From: Acidiferrobacterales bacterium | Lineage (GTDB): Bacteria; Pseudomonadota; Gammaproteobacteria; Acidiferrobacterales; SZUA-150 | Reading direction: 5' to 3' | NCBI GenBank assembly: GCA_947258385.1 | Contig: CAMYII010000020.1 | Span: 9,607 to 71,979 of the forward strand | DNA length: 62,373 nucleotides | In this document: piece after piece, positions 16,310 through 25,425 of the stretch | Position numbering within the stretch: position 1 is the first letter of the stretch | Layout of the letters: each line of letters begins with the position of its first letter | Made by a program: the position numbers and the translations under genes | The notes under the pieces: generated by a model | What the model saw: the letters and a program-made list of their open reading frames with translations, nothing else | What the model was told of the DNA's origin: nothing | Database searches by the model: none

Positions 16310-16507
16310 CTACTCTTCGGCGGTTGCGGCGTCCTTGCCCAGAAAAAACATCGCCGCGCCGATACCGACTAATGCCGCACGTATGCCCCAGCCGACATTG
16401 GTGCCCCAGTTATCGATCCACATCAGTATCGTGAACTCATAACCGACGAGGTTCAGGACAATAGAGCCCACGCCAAATATCATCATGTACAGACCAAACT
16501 GTTTCAT
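16310..16507 (-). CDS. small two-helix membrane protein
   Basis: 65 residues starting MKQFGLYMMIFGVGSIVLNL, with two hydrophobic segments (residues about 4-24 and 38-56) separated by the polar WIDNWGTNVGWG. The ATG at 16507 follows GGGAGGTATAACC, a strong ribosome binding site; an upstream in-frame ATG at 16525 is less likely. I do not recognise a function. Small membrane proteins of this kind are often stress-related in proteobacteria, but nothing here shows that. Confidence 0.7.
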   Translation of the reverse strand: MKQFGLYMMIFGVGSIVLNLVGYEFTILMWIDNWGTNVGWGIRAALVGIGAAMFFLGKDAATAEE

Positions 16508-16525
16508 GGTTATACCTCCCTTCAA

Positions 16526-16983
16526 TATGCGAAGTTCATACGGTTAAAGGCCATGCCCGGATATTGTTGCTTTGTCCGGGTTGATGTCTTCCTAAGAAAC
16601 GTACCGCAGACGTGCCTCGAACAGGCACAAAGAGGGATAGGATGTCCGTATTCGCCCTGTACTGTAAGAATAGACACATTTCGCTACCAGGCAAGGGGTT
16701 TCTCGGGGCAGGTAAAAAGCCAGATACATACTATTGGGAAATCGACAACGTTCCGTTAACGCTGCAACTGCGTAGGATTACTTGGCGGCATGGGCTTTAC
16801 TATGTCAATATCAATCGCCGGTCTGGGGTTCGACCGCGAGCCCGGGACTCTGCTCACCGCAAAAACCGCGATAGTGGCCGGTTCGGTGCTCGCCGGCATC
16901 AGCGGCTACCTGTGGTTGCGAGCCGCCTCAACGGGAAAACAGCACGACTGATTGAGTGAAAAAATAGCACCGTACTGCTTGAT
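16526..16983. other. intergenic stretch with nhaA relic
   Basis: No intact gene. The right half contains the 3' fragment of an nhaA-like antiporter gene (16772-16951). The left half (16526-16771) shows nothing recognisable. Confidence 0.6.
16772..16951 (+). pseudogene. 3' fragment of a Na+/H+ antiporter gene (NhaA-like)
   Basis: The frame reads VGLLGGMGFTMSISIAGLGF and, after a short charged stretch, TAKTAIVAGSVLAGISGYLW before ending LRAAS...HD and TGA. LLGGxGFTMSxxIAxLxF followed by a KxxIxxGSxLAGxxGYxxLR helix is the C-terminus of NhaA antiporters. Everything upstream of the last two helices is missing, and the first 240 bases upstream show no NhaA residue pattern. It directly precedes the PLD/VTT gene, 33 bp away. 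Confidence 0.7.
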
Positions 16984-19107
16984 ATGTCCCAAGAACCATT
17001 ATTGAAACCCGGCGAGAACTGCTGGCGTATAGTCCATGCCGAGCGGGCGGCATTCCTTATCGACGGAGAGGCTTACTTTGCCGCATTCAGGGAAGCGATC
17101 GTAAATGCAGCGCATTCAATTCTCATTGTGGGGTGGGATTTTGACAGCCGGATTCGTCTGATACAAAACGGCCGGCAAGACGGCCTTCCCGTCACCTTGG
17201 GTGATCTTCTGAACGCGGCGGTCTCCCGCCGCCGCGGCCTGCATGCGCATGTACTCGCCTGGGACTTCGCCATGATCTATACGCTGGAAAGGGAATGGTT
17301 GCCACTATATAAGCTCGGCTGGCGCACGCACCGACGGCTCCGTTTCCGCATGGATGACATACATCCGCCCGGTGCGTCGCACCATCAGAAAATCGTGGTC
17401 GTGGATGACGCGGTCGCGTTCGTCGGTGGTTTCGACTTGAGCAAATGGCGCTGGGATACGCCAGAGCACAAAGCGGAGGATTCCCGCCGCCACGATCCGG
17501 ACGGCAAGGCGTATCCACCGTTTCATGACGTCCAGATGATCGTAGACGGCGATGCCGCAGCCGCGCTCGGCAAACTGGTGCGGGAACGCTGGCACCGTGC
17601 CACCGGGCGCGGGATTCGACGGGCACGACCCGCGAGTAACGACCCTTGGCCAAGATTTGTCGAGCCCGAACTCAAAGACGTCGAGGTTGCCGTCGCCAGA
17701 ACCCAACCCCAGTACCGCGACATTTGCGAAGTGCGCGAAGTCGAGCGTCTATATGTGGATGCCATCACGGCTGCGAAAGATTTTATTTATATCGAAAACC
17801 AGTACCTGACCTGCAACATCGTGGGAGACGCGCTCGCCGAACGCCTTGGCGAAACGAATGGCCCGGAAATCATCATAGTGTTGCCCAAACACACCGGCGG
17901 GTGGCTGGAACAAAAGACAATGGACGTGCTCCGCGGCCGGTTGTTGACCAGGCTGCGCGACGCGGATAAACATGGTCGAATGCGAGTCTACTATCCGGAC
18001 ATTCCGGGCCTGGCCGAGGATGAATGTATCAGCGTGCACGCAAAGATCATGGTGATCGACGATGTCCTGGTGCGGATCGGCTCATCCAATTTGAGCAATC
18101 GCTCGATGGGGCTCGATACCGAGTGCGATCTGGCCATAGAAGCGAATGACCACGATAATAATATAAGGGAAGCTATCACCGCCTTCCGCGACACTCTGCT
18201 GGCGGAACACCTGAATACAAAGGCCGACCGCGTCTCACAGAAGCTCGAAGAGCAGGGCTCGTTAATTGCAGCCGTGGAGGCATTGCGCGGAGATGGCCGG
18301 TCACTGCATAATCTGGATGGCCGTGTCCCAACGTCGCTCGATGAACAAGTCCCCGAAACAGAAATTATCGACCCGGAGCGTCCAATCACGGCTGAACAAC
18401 TCTCGGAGATATTCGTGCCGAAGGACCAACAAAAGCCGGCAAGCCGCAGAGGCATGCAATTCGGCTTAATATTGCTCACGCTGATCGGCCTCGCCGCCGC
18501 ATGGCGTTGGACACCCTTGGGTGAGTGGTTCAGCCCGGACAGCCTCCGGTCCTGGATCGCCACATTCAAGGGTAGTTCCGCCGCACCCCTGGTGGTCATC
18601 GGCGGTTTTATTGCCGGCGGACTGTTGATGTTCCCCGTAACGCTGATGATCATCGCGACTGCGGCAGTTTTCGGTTCTACATTGGGATTCATATACTCGC
18701 TCGCAGGGGCGCTGATCAGCGCCATGGTCACCTACCTCATCGGTCAGTATACGGGACGCGACATCATACGCCGGATCGGCGGAACGAAGATCAATAAGCT
18801 TAGTCGTGCTTTCGCCAAACGCGGCGTGCTGACAATGATGACGGTACGCGTGGTGCCGGTGGCGCCATTCACGATAATTAATCTGGTCGCCGGCGCCTCC
18901 CATATCCGGTTCAGAGATTATGCGCTGGGCACGCTGCTCGGTATGACGCCTGGCATACTTGGCCTAACCGTCTTTGTCGGTCAACTGGAGAGTGCGATTC
19001 GTGATCCCAACGCAGTCGCCTTCGCGATCGCCGCTACGGTGGGCGTGCTAGTAGTTGTTCTGGCTGTCGCCTTTCGACGTTGGGCGCGACGGCATAGTGA
19101 CAGCTAG
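16984..19107 (+). CDS. phospholipase D-VTT domain fusion (cardiolipin synthase-like)
   Basis: 707 residues. The N-terminal two-thirds is a phospholipase D fold with two HxK motifs: HHQKIVVVDDAVAFVGG (His134) and HAKIMVIDDVLVRIGSSNLS (His352). The C-terminal third (about 485-700) is a membrane VTT/DedA-type domain with FIAGGLLMFPVTLMIIATAA, GGTKINKLSRAFAKRG and VRVVPVAPFTIINLVAGASH. Such fusions resemble cardiolipin synthases joined to a TVP38-like lipid scramblase or transporter. The following EEP gene echoes the E. coli clsB-ybhP pair. Phosphatidyl transfer at the inner membrane is inferred. Confidence 0.9.
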   Translation: MSQEPLLKPGENCWRIVHAERAAFLIDGEAYFAAFREAIVNAAHSILIVGWDFDSRIRLIQNGRQDGLPVTLGDLLNAAVSRRRGLHAHVLAWDFAMIYTLEREWLPLYKLGWRTHRRLRFRMDDIHPPGASHHQKIVVVDDAVAFVGGFDLSKWRWDTPEHKAEDSRRHDPDGKAYPPFHDVQMIVDGDAAAALGKLVRERWHRATGRGIRRARPASNDPWPRFVEPELKDVEVAVARTQPQYRDICEVREVERLYVDAITAAKDFIYIENQYLTCNIVGDALAERLGETNGPEIIIVLPKHTGGWLEQKTMDVLRGRLLTRLRDADKHGRMRVYYPDIPGLAEDECISVHAKIMVIDDVLVRIGSSNLSNRSMGLDTECDLAIEANDHDNNIREAITAFRDTLLAEHLNTKADRVSQKLEEQGSLIAAVEALRGDGRSLHNLDGRVPTSLDEQVPETEIIDPERPITAEQLSEIFVPKDQQKPASRRGMQFGLILLTLIGLAAAWRWTPLGEWFSPDSLRSWIATFKGSSAAPLVVIGGFIAGGLLMFPVTLMIIATAAVFGSTLGFIYSLAGALISAMVTYLIGQYTGRDIIRRIGGTKINKLSRAFAKRGVLTMMTVRVVPVAPFTIINLVAGASHIRFRDYALGTLLGMTPGILGLTVFVGQLESAIRDPNAVAFAIAATVGVLVVVLAVAFRRWARRHSDS

Positions 19108-19121
19108 CGCCATCGATATGA

Positions 19122-19859
19122 ATGACTTGCCTGACTGAGCCGCGAGAACTCCGTTTCTCCGCCGCGACTTATAACATTCACAGAAGCATAGGCCCGGACG
19201 GAAAACAGGACCCTGAACGAATTGCCGGAGTTATCCAACAACTGGATGCGACCATTATCGGCCTGCAAGAGGTTGAGTCCCTCTATGAGGGTGAACCAGG
19301 CCTGCATCAATTAAATTATCTTGCCGGTCAATCCGGGCTGCGGGCGGTCGCCGGTCCGGCCGTTTTCCGTGCGGACAGCCATTATGGGAATGCATTGCTG
19401 ACTAGCGCACCTGTTATCAATGTGCGGCGCCACGATTTGAGCGTGGCGGGCCGGGAGCCACGTGGTGCGTTGGACGTCGACCTGAAGATACACGACCGTG
19501 ATGTCCGGGTCATCGTCACGCACCTGGGGTTACACGCCGGCGAGCGGCGGCGGCAAACCCAGGATTTGTTGAAAATATTATCGCGGCCAAGCCAACAACT
19601 GACGATATTGCTAGGGGATTTCAATGAATGGCTCCCGTGGAGCCGCCCGATCCGCTGGCTAAACCGACGCCTCGGCAAGTCACCCGCCTATGGTACTTTT
19701 CCGGCCCGATACCCGCTATTTGCGCTGGATCGGATCTGGATATCCCGCGGGCACCCACAGACACGCGCCGACTTTGAGGTCCTTAAAACAAACGAAACCG
19801 TCAATGCATCCGACCATTTGCCGCTCAAGGCTACGGTCAAATTGAGCGCCCAGGGCTAA
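19122..19859 (+). CDS. endonuclease/exonuclease/phosphatase-fold protein (YbhP-like)
   Basis: 245 residues of the EEP superfamily. Catalytic landmarks are ATYNIHRSIG (Asn), IIGLQEVES (Glu), VIVTHLGLHAGERRRQTQDL, LLGDFNEW (Asp-x-Asn) and NASDHLPLKATV (Asp-His). It starts 14 bp after the PLD/VTT stop, so both genes are surely one operon. Members next to clsB-like genes (YbhP) are poorly characterised; a phosphodiesterase acting on a lipid headgroup is as likely as a nuclease. No signal peptide is seen, so action on the cytosolic face is expected. Confidence 0.88.
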   Translation: MTCLTEPRELRFSAATYNIHRSIGPDGKQDPERIAGVIQQLDATIIGLQEVESLYEGEPGLHQLNYLAGQSGLRAVAGPAVFRADSHYGNALLTSAPVINVRRHDLSVAGREPRGALDVDLKIHDRDVRVIVTHLGLHAGERRRQTQDLLKILSRPSQQLTILLGDFNEWLPWSRPIRWLNRRLGKSPAYGTFPARYPLFALDRIWISRGHPQTRADFEVLKTNETVNASDHLPLKATVKLSAQG

Positions 19860-20308
19860 TCACAAGTCCGACCCGGATCTCCGCTCCATCCAAACCGCCT
19901 CTTCAACAGGGGTTTCCAACGCATCCGCCATTTGGCACTTCGGTACGCGCATGGCCGCAATCACCCGGGGCGGGACCAAGGCTCACAACGCAGGCGCCAA
20001 CTGGATGCGAGAGGTGCACGCAAGTCAATATATAAGTATCTCGTAAATTACTAATATTTTATGCCCTGACTGGCGAATACCTGACAATAAGTTGCCAACG
20101 CCCGGCCACAAGCCGGGTTCCCGGACCGGACCTTCCCAATTCCCGCGCTTGCTTTTGCAGGCCCCGGAATTGGCCCACCTTTTGCATAGTATTGCATAGA
20201 CATACCTCGAAACTGGCAAAAAGGTTCAACGGAGTGAGGCGTCATTTACCGCGAGGTCGGAAACTGTAACTCGAGCATTTGCTTGAACGAGACCCGGAGG
20301 ACACTACC
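19860..20308. other. intergenic region without a recognised gene
   Basis: It holds a small GC hairpin (CCCGGC-CACAA-GCCGGG, about 20101-20117) and an AT-rich TTTTGCATAGTATTGCATAG run near 20180, possibly part of the promoter of the Sel1 gene. Nothing else is seen. Confidence 0.5.
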
Positions 20309-20650
20309 ATGCGTTTACACTCCATAATATTGGCTGTTTTGCTTATAGGCTCCATCTCGACGGCATACGCCGGCACTGTTGATGAGGGCCTGGACGCCTA
20401 CAACGCCGAAAACTACCAACAGGCCTTTTCCATCTGGGAGCCGCTGGCAAAAAACGGTGATTCCGAGGCTCAGTACTACCTTGGATATCTGTATCAGACA
20501 GGTACCGGTACGACACAAAGCAGCTCCGCGGCATTGAAATGGTATTTCAGAGCGGCTGAGCAGGGGCATCTCACCGCGCGATATTATATGAACACGATGA
20601 TGGATATGATCGAGGCACGGCAGGGCCGGCATGTCCCACCAAAGATGTAA
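20309..20650 (+). CDS. exported Sel1-repeat protein
   Basis: 113 residues. The signal peptide (HSIILAVLLIGSISTAYAG) is followed by two Sel1/TPR-like helical repeats: YNAENYQQAFSIWEPLAKNG, then SEAQYYLGYLYQTGTGTTQS with SAALKWYFRAAEQGHLTARY. Start at 20309 (ATG after GGAGGACACTACC), ten codons inside the open frame. Sel1 proteins serve as protein-interaction scaffolds in the periplasm. This one is short, with no partner visible nearby, and is monocistronic, ending before a strong hairpin. Confidence 0.82.
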   Translation: MRLHSIILAVLLIGSISTAYAGTVDEGLDAYNAENYQQAFSIWEPLAKNGDSEAQYYLGYLYQTGTGTTQSSSAALKWYFRAAEQGHLTARYYMNTMMDMIEARQGRHVPPKM

Positions 20651-20694
20651 TTTGGTCACTAAACCGCTGTCTTGAACAAGCATTAATAAAAGGC

Positions 20695-20729
20695 GGCCGG
20701 AGACGGATTTCGAATAAACGTCTCCGGCC
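20695..20729 (+). terminator. hairpin terminator after the Sel1-repeat gene
   Basis: A perfect 11-bp stem GGCCGGAGACG / CGTCTCCGGCC with a 13-nt loop lies 45 bp after the stop codon. It is followed by a modest T-rich tail (GTTTGTT). The stem is strong enough for termination, although the tail is weak. Confidence 0.7.
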
Positions 20730-20998
20730 CGTTTGTTAACGTCAAGGGATTGCCTGTAGATTGTCACTACCCGTCCCAAGCCGCGTTGTTCCCACGCCCC
20801 GCGTGTTTTCAATTCCGGTCCCACCACAGATCCATGATGCCAGGATTTCCAGCACCTCTCGATCACCGCTAAAGAAAGCGACCCCGGCAATGGTTGATGC
20901 CACGGTATTGCGATTCGGTCAGCGAAACCAACATTTTACGAAAGATTGAATTTAGGATTTTTCAATCATCGGCGGACTGAATTGACCTTTGTCCACTA

Positions 20999-21095
20999 CG
21001 TTTTGAAGTATTCTCTGCGGCCTCTGCGCCTTGGCGTTCTTTGCGTTGCGTCCAGGGCGTAAAGGGTTGCTGAGCGTTTGATTTTGAGACAGGTC
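20999..21095 (-). repeat. dispersed hairpin repeat, inverted half-copy D
   Basis: On the minus strand this copy ends at the AACCTGTCTCAAAATCAAAC boundary seen in the other copies and keeps the GAACGCCAAGGCGCAGAGGC arm. The other half of the hairpin is missing. Its outer end abuts the stop codon of the oxidoreductase gene at 21096. Confidence 0.72.
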
Positions 21096-22091
21096 CTAGT
21101 CAATCATTAACACAAGCTTGCCGGTCATTGAGCCTGCTTCGAGGCGACGATGCGCTTCGGCCGCCTGGGCGAGCGGGAAGGTTTCCGCAACACGGATCTC
21201 GAGCCTCTTCTCATCAAACAGCGTAGCGCACTGTTTCAGAATTTCAGCTTGATGCCGCTGCGCATCTTCCAGCTCCAGATACATCGCCGCCAGCATTACC
21301 TCCAGGCTGATACGCAGGTTTCTTTGCCGGGCCACGTTCCAATTGACCTCTGATGCAGGCAACAGCAGCGTCACAAGATCACCGTACACGCATACAGCGC
21401 CAAAGCTCTGTTCGAAGGTCCTCCCCCCCACCGTGTCCAGGGCGACATCAACGCCTTTGCCCTGTGTCCACGCGAGTACCGCAGAGACGACGTCCTCCTC
21501 CTTATAGGGAATGGTGTTTTCGACACCCAACCCTTCCACGAACGCCATCTTATCGGCGCTCACGGTCGTGCAGACCGTCGCTCCGGCATAGTGGGCCAAT
21601 TGAATCGCCACGTGACCGACACCGCCGGCGCCGGCATGAATCAGCACGCGCTGGCCTTTCTGCAGGCGGGCACGGTCAAACAACGATTCCCACGAGGTGA
21701 TCAGAACCAAGGGGGCGGCCGCGGCCTCGACAAAACTCAAGGAGGCAGGTTTGTGCGCCGCGGAACGTTCATCGATTACAACGCGCTGCGCATAGGTCCC
21801 GGCGTGTCCGCGCGTAGGCGCGCGGCTGAAATAGACCTCATCACCGGGTTTGAACGCTTTAACCCCCGCACCCACCGCCTCCACCACGCCCGCGCCATCG
21901 CAGCCCAACACGGCCGGAAGGTCGATGGGATGGGCCTCGGGGTTACGCCGGACCTTGGTATCGATGGGATTGATCCCCGCGGCCTTGAGCCGCACGAGTA
22001 TCTCGGTATCGTGTTGGATGGCGGGGTCCGGCAGCTCTTCGACTCGCTGGACCTCCGGGCCACCGGCAGATGTCATGACAACCGCTTGCAT
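21096..22091 (-). CDS. zinc-free quinone/NADPH oxidoreductase (MDR family)
   Basis: 331 residues of the medium-chain dehydrogenase/reductase family, quinone oxidoreductase branch. The N-terminal catalytic domain has GINPIDTKVRR and LGCDGAGVVEAVGAGVKAFK but lacks the catalytic and structural zinc ligands of alcohol dehydrogenases. The Rossmann motif is LIHAGAGGVGHVAIQLAHYA; a further segment is DVALDTVGG. It probably reduces quinones or alpha,beta-unsaturated carbonyls with NADPH in the cytosol. It is a single gene with no obvious operon partner, and repeat copy D lies at its 3' end. Confidence 0.88.
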   Translation of the reverse strand: MQAVVMTSAGGPEVQRVEELPDPAIQHDTEILVRLKAAGINPIDTKVRRNPEAHPIDLPAVLGCDGAGVVEAVGAGVKAFKPGDEVYFSRAPTRGHAGTYAQRVVIDERSAAHKPASLSFVEAAAAPLVLITSWESLFDRARLQKGQRVLIHAGAGGVGHVAIQLAHYAGATVCTTVSADKMAFVEGLGVENTIPYKEEDVVSAVLAWTQGKGVDVALDTVGGRTFEQSFGAVCVYGDLVTLLLPASEVNWNVARQRNLRISLEVMLAAMYLELEDAQRHQAEILKQCATLFDEKRLEIRVAETFPLAQAAEAHRRLEAGSMTGKLVLMID

Positions 22092-22521
22092 AGCATTACC
22101 CTCTGTGAAGAAAATCCTGTTAACCCCCGCATCTCATGCATTCTACCGCAACTGAGATCGGGCGGTACGGGTTTCGTTTTTTCCACAAGACGGATCCCAT
22201 ACCCGCGGGCCCCTCGCCACCGCCTGGCGCCACGATTACCCGCATTTCCTGGTTATCCGTCGACAATGATCGAATCGCTATCAGCCTTTGTTCACGTCCT
22301 TGAAGACCTTCTATTAGTAAGGGGATAACAACCGGATGCTATCCACCAAGTGGCTACACGGCGTGTACCGTTGCACTACTATCAGTCTCCAAACCGATAG
22401 CGGCAGATGCGCGAAGGCAACACCAGCGGTACTTATGTTGGTGTAAAACCTGCCCGGGCAGTTCAAATGCCTGTTGCAAACCAGTAAGATGCCCACCTCG
22501 GCAGAATATTCCGGTGAACAC
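22092..22521. other. intergenic region between oxidoreductase and lutA
   Basis: No gene is supported. It must contain the divergent promoters for the oxidoreductase and lut genes, but no strong -35/-10 pair or palindrome stood out. An in-frame ATG at 22489 could lengthen LutA. Confidence 0.45.
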
Positions 22522-23280
22522 ATGCGTGTAGGAATGTTTGTGACTTGCCTGGTGGACCTGTTCCGCCCGAACATAGGCCTCGCTGCGGTCAAATTGCTGG
22601 AAGAGGCCGGGTGCCAGGTCGATGTGCCGGAGGTTCAGACCTGCTGCGGCCAGCCCGCCTATAACAACGGCGATCTCAACAACGCGCGGGCGATTGCCCG
22701 GCAGGTCATCGACGCCTTCGCCGGCTACCAATACGTTGTGGCCCCTTCGGGATCCTGCACCGGGATGCTAAAGCGACACTACCCGAGTCTGTTCGAGAAT
22801 GATCCGCAATGGCGCGCCAAAGCGCACGGCCTGGCCGACCGCAGCCATGAACTGGTCAGTTTTCTCACCGACATTCTGCATGTGTCAGCGGTTGTGGCCC
22901 GTTATGAAGGCGTCATCACCTACCATGATTCCTGCTCCGCGCTGCGCGAACTGCGTATCCGGGAACAGCCGCGCACGTTACTGCGCACCGTGGGGGATTT
23001 AACGCTTAATGAAATGGCGGAGACGGAAGTGTGCTGCGGCTTCGGCGGCACCTTCTGCGTCAAATATCCCGAGATCTCGCAACGCATGCTCGGTGACAAG
23101 GCAACAAATATCAAGGCCAGCGGCGCGGACACCTTACTGGGAGGTGACCTGGGCTGCCTGCTCAACATCAGCGGGTATCTCAAACGGGAGAACAGCCCCG
23201 TGAAGGTCTATCACATCGCCGAGATCCTGGCCGATATGGTGCACGGCCCCGCCATCGGCGATGGCAAGGACAAGCAATGA
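22522..23280 (+). CDS. lutA: lactate utilization protein LutA (CCG-domain protein)
   Basis: 252 residues. Two cysteine-rich CCG domains are seen: VPEVQTCCGQPAYNNGDLNN and EVCCGFGGTFCVKYPEISQR, as in LutA/YkgE and glycolate oxidase subunit F. It acts with LutB and LutC as an L-lactate dehydrogenase complex that hands electrons to the respiratory chain. The start MRVGMFVTCLVDLFRP is the family N-terminus, although two in-frame ATGs lie upstream (22474, 22489). The stop overlaps lutB by 4 nt. Confidence 0.92.
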   Translation: MRVGMFVTCLVDLFRPNIGLAAVKLLEEAGCQVDVPEVQTCCGQPAYNNGDLNNARAIARQVIDAFAGYQYVVAPSGSCTGMLKRHYPSLFENDPQWRAKAHGLADRSHELVSFLTDILHVSAVVARYEGVITYHDSCSALRELRIREQPRTLLRTVGDLTLNEMAETEVCCGFGGTFCVKYPEISQRMLGDKATNIKASGADTLLGGDLGCLLNISGYLKRENSPVKVYHIAEILADMVHGPAIGDGKDKQ

Positions 23281-24707
23281 AACCGACTTCTCATGCCTTC
23301 AAAGCCAATGCGGCCGCCGCGCTCCAGGACGCCGGGCTGCAGCGAGCCCTGGGTAACGCCAAAGGCGGTTTTATCGAAAGGCGCCGGCGCGCCGTCGAGG
23401 CCTTGCCCGAGTTCGAGCAGTTGCGGGCGGCGGCGCGTGACATCAAGGACCACACGCTCGCCCACTTGGACTATTACCTCGAGCGCTTCGAAGCGCGCGT
23501 GACAGCGGCCGGCGGACAGGCGCATTGGGCCCGCACCGCCGAGGAGGCGTGCCGTATCGTGGCGGACCTTTGCCGCGCGGCCGGGGCTCGGCTTGTCACC
23601 AAAGGCAAATCCATGGTCGGCGAGGAGATCGGCCTCAACGAGACCCTGGAGGCCGCCGGTTACGACGTCGTGGAGACCGACTTGGGTGAATACATCATCC
23701 AACTGGCACACGAACCGCCCAGTCACATCATCGCCCCGGCGGTACACAAGACGCGTGGAGACATTGCCCAACTGTTCCGGGAGCACCATAGCCAATATGG
23801 CTTCGAGGGGACGCGCGAAACCGTGCCTGCTATCGTCGATGAAGCCCGCCAATTGATGCGCGGCAAATTTGTAACCGCCGACGTAGGCATTACAGGTGCC
23901 AATTTTCTGATCGCGGAAACCGGCTCCACCGTCATCGTGACCAATGAAGGCAACGGCGATCTGACCGGCACCCTGCCTCGCGTGCACATCGTCCTGGCCA
24001 GCCTGGAGAAGGTCGTGCCGACCCTGGAAGACACCAGCGTGCTTCTGCGGCTGCTGGCCCGCAGCGCCACGGGACAGGAGATGACCGCGTATACGACGTT
24101 TTTTACCGGGCCGCGTCGTCCCAATGATCCGGACGGCCCTGAGGCCTTTCATGTGGTGCTGTTGGATAACGGTCGCAGCGACATGTTGGGCAACGACTAC
24201 CGTGACATGTTGCGCTGCATCCGCTGCGGGGCTTGTCTGAACTACTGTCCCGTCTACGGGGCGGTGGGCGGCCATGCCTACGGCTGGGTCTACCCCGGCC
24301 CCATGGGCGCCGTACTGACCCCGCTGATCGTCGGGCTCAAGGAAGGCGGCAGCCTGGCCAACGCCTCCACGCTGTGCGGCCGCTGTGAGACGGTGTGTCC
24401 CATGTCGATCCCCTTGCCCCGCCTGCTACGCCAGCACCGCGTGCGGGAACACGAACAGAAACTGACGCCGCCGCGCGCGCGCCTGGCCCTGGCGGCATGG
24501 GCCTACCTGGCGCGACGGCCGCGACTGTATCGCCAAGTCATCAACGCGGCCGCGGTTATCCTCGGCGCCCTCGGGCGGCGGCGCGGCCGCCTGCGTTACC
24601 TGCCGTTGGCGAGCGCCTGGACCAGGGTACGTGATTTTCCTGCGCCGCAAGGACGGAGCTTTATCTCGGCGTGGCGCAAGCAATGGGGACAAAGGAAGGA
24701 AAGATGA
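23277..24707 (+). CDS. lutB: lactate utilization iron-sulfur protein LutB
   Basis: 476 residues: a LUD domain (GARLVTKGKSMVGEEIGLNE, ETGSTVIVTNEGNGDL) followed by a two-cluster ferredoxin domain (CIRCGACLNYCPVYGAVGGH and LCGRCETVCPMSIPLPRLLR). This is the LutB/LldF/YkgF architecture. It forms the electron-transfer core of the non-flavin L-lactate oxidising system. The ATG overlaps lutA, and the TGA overlaps the lutC ATG, so all three are one operon. Confidence 0.95.
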   Translation: MKPTSHAFKANAAAALQDAGLQRALGNAKGGFIERRRRAVEALPEFEQLRAAARDIKDHTLAHLDYYLERFEARVTAAGGQAHWARTAEEACRIVADLCRAAGARLVTKGKSMVGEEIGLNETLEAAGYDVVETDLGEYIIQLAHEPPSHIIAPAVHKTRGDIAQLFREHHSQYGFEGTRETVPAIVDEARQLMRGKFVTADVGITGANFLIAETGSTVIVTNEGNGDLTGTLPRVHIVLASLEKVVPTLEDTSVLLRLLARSATGQEMTAYTTFFTGPRRPNDPDGPEAFHVVLLDNGRSDMLGNDYRDMLRCIRCGACLNYCPVYGAVGGHAYGWVYPGPMGAVLTPLIVGLKEGGSLANASTLCGRCETVCPMSIPLPRLLRQHRVREHEQKLTPPRARLALAAWAYLARRPRLYRQVINAAAVILGALGRRRGRLRYLPLASAWTRVRDFPAPQGRSFISAWRKQWGQRKER

Positions 24708-25363
24708 ACGAGGCACGCGACGCGATTCTCGCCCGGCTGCACAGCGCCTTGGCACGTGAGCGCTTAGATCCTGCAACACAAATGCAGTTGGATGCACGCC
24801 TGACGTCTCCACTAAAAGGTCCGCAACCCACCCTCCCAGGAGACAAGGTGGCACACTTTATCGATAAAGCAAGCGCTGCCGCCAGCACCGTGGCACATGC
24901 CGATTCGCCTGCCTCGGTGGTACACACTATACAAGAGTATTTGATAACACACGCTCTTGCACCCTCACTGGTAATAGCACCGACACCACCACTGGTGTCT
25001 TTACCCTGGCCACAGGACATGCACGTGGAGCGTCGTGCGGCCCTGGCCGATGACATGACCGCCTTAACCGCCGCCTTCGCCGGGGTGGCGGAGACCGGCA
25101 GCCTGGTGCTCCTGTCCGGACCGCAAACCCCGACCACCCTGAATTTCCTGCCTGACCATTATATGTGCATTCTCTCGCGCAGGCGTATCGTATCGCACAC
25201 CGAGGATGTATGGTCTTTGCTGCGCGAGGAGTACGAAGGTCTACCGCGCGCCTTGAACTTCATTTCGGGACCGTCACGCACCGCCGACGTGGAACAGTCC
25301 ATTCAGCTCGGTGCCCACGGTCCGCGCCGCGTCCTTGTCATATTAATAGATGACTGGGATTAG
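24704..25363 (+). CDS. lutC: lactate utilization protein LutC (LUD domain)
   Basis: 219 residues with a single LUD domain: FAGVAETGSLVLLSGPQTPT, LNFLPDHYMCILSRRRIV and NFISGPSRTADVEQSIQLGA. The C-terminus HGPRRVLVILIDD is family-typical. The start at 24704 lies inside the lutB stop (ATGA). LutC is needed for lactate growth in Bacillus, but its own chemistry is unclear. The middle part (about 60-90) uses less GC-rich codons than its neighbours. The gene ends convergent with the AT-rich HEAT gene. Confidence 0.92.
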   Translation: MNEARDAILARLHSALARERLDPATQMQLDARLTSPLKGPQPTLPGDKVAHFIDKASAAASTVAHADSPASVVHTIQEYLITHALAPSLVIAPTPPLVSLPWPQDMHVERRAALADDMTALTAAFAGVAETGSLVLLSGPQTPTTLNFLPDHYMCILSRRRIVSHTEDVWSLLREEYEGLPRALNFISGPSRTADVEQSIQLGAHGPRRVLVILIDDWD

Positions 25364-25425
25364 ACTGTAGATACCAGAGTCGAAATCAAAAAATAGATTA
25401 GCATGCGGCAACTTGAGTCACCTGT

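Noticed and set aside
22450-22480. A GTTCAAATGCC segment resembling a tRNA T-arm
   Set aside because: No acceptor, D or anticodon arms can be built around it.
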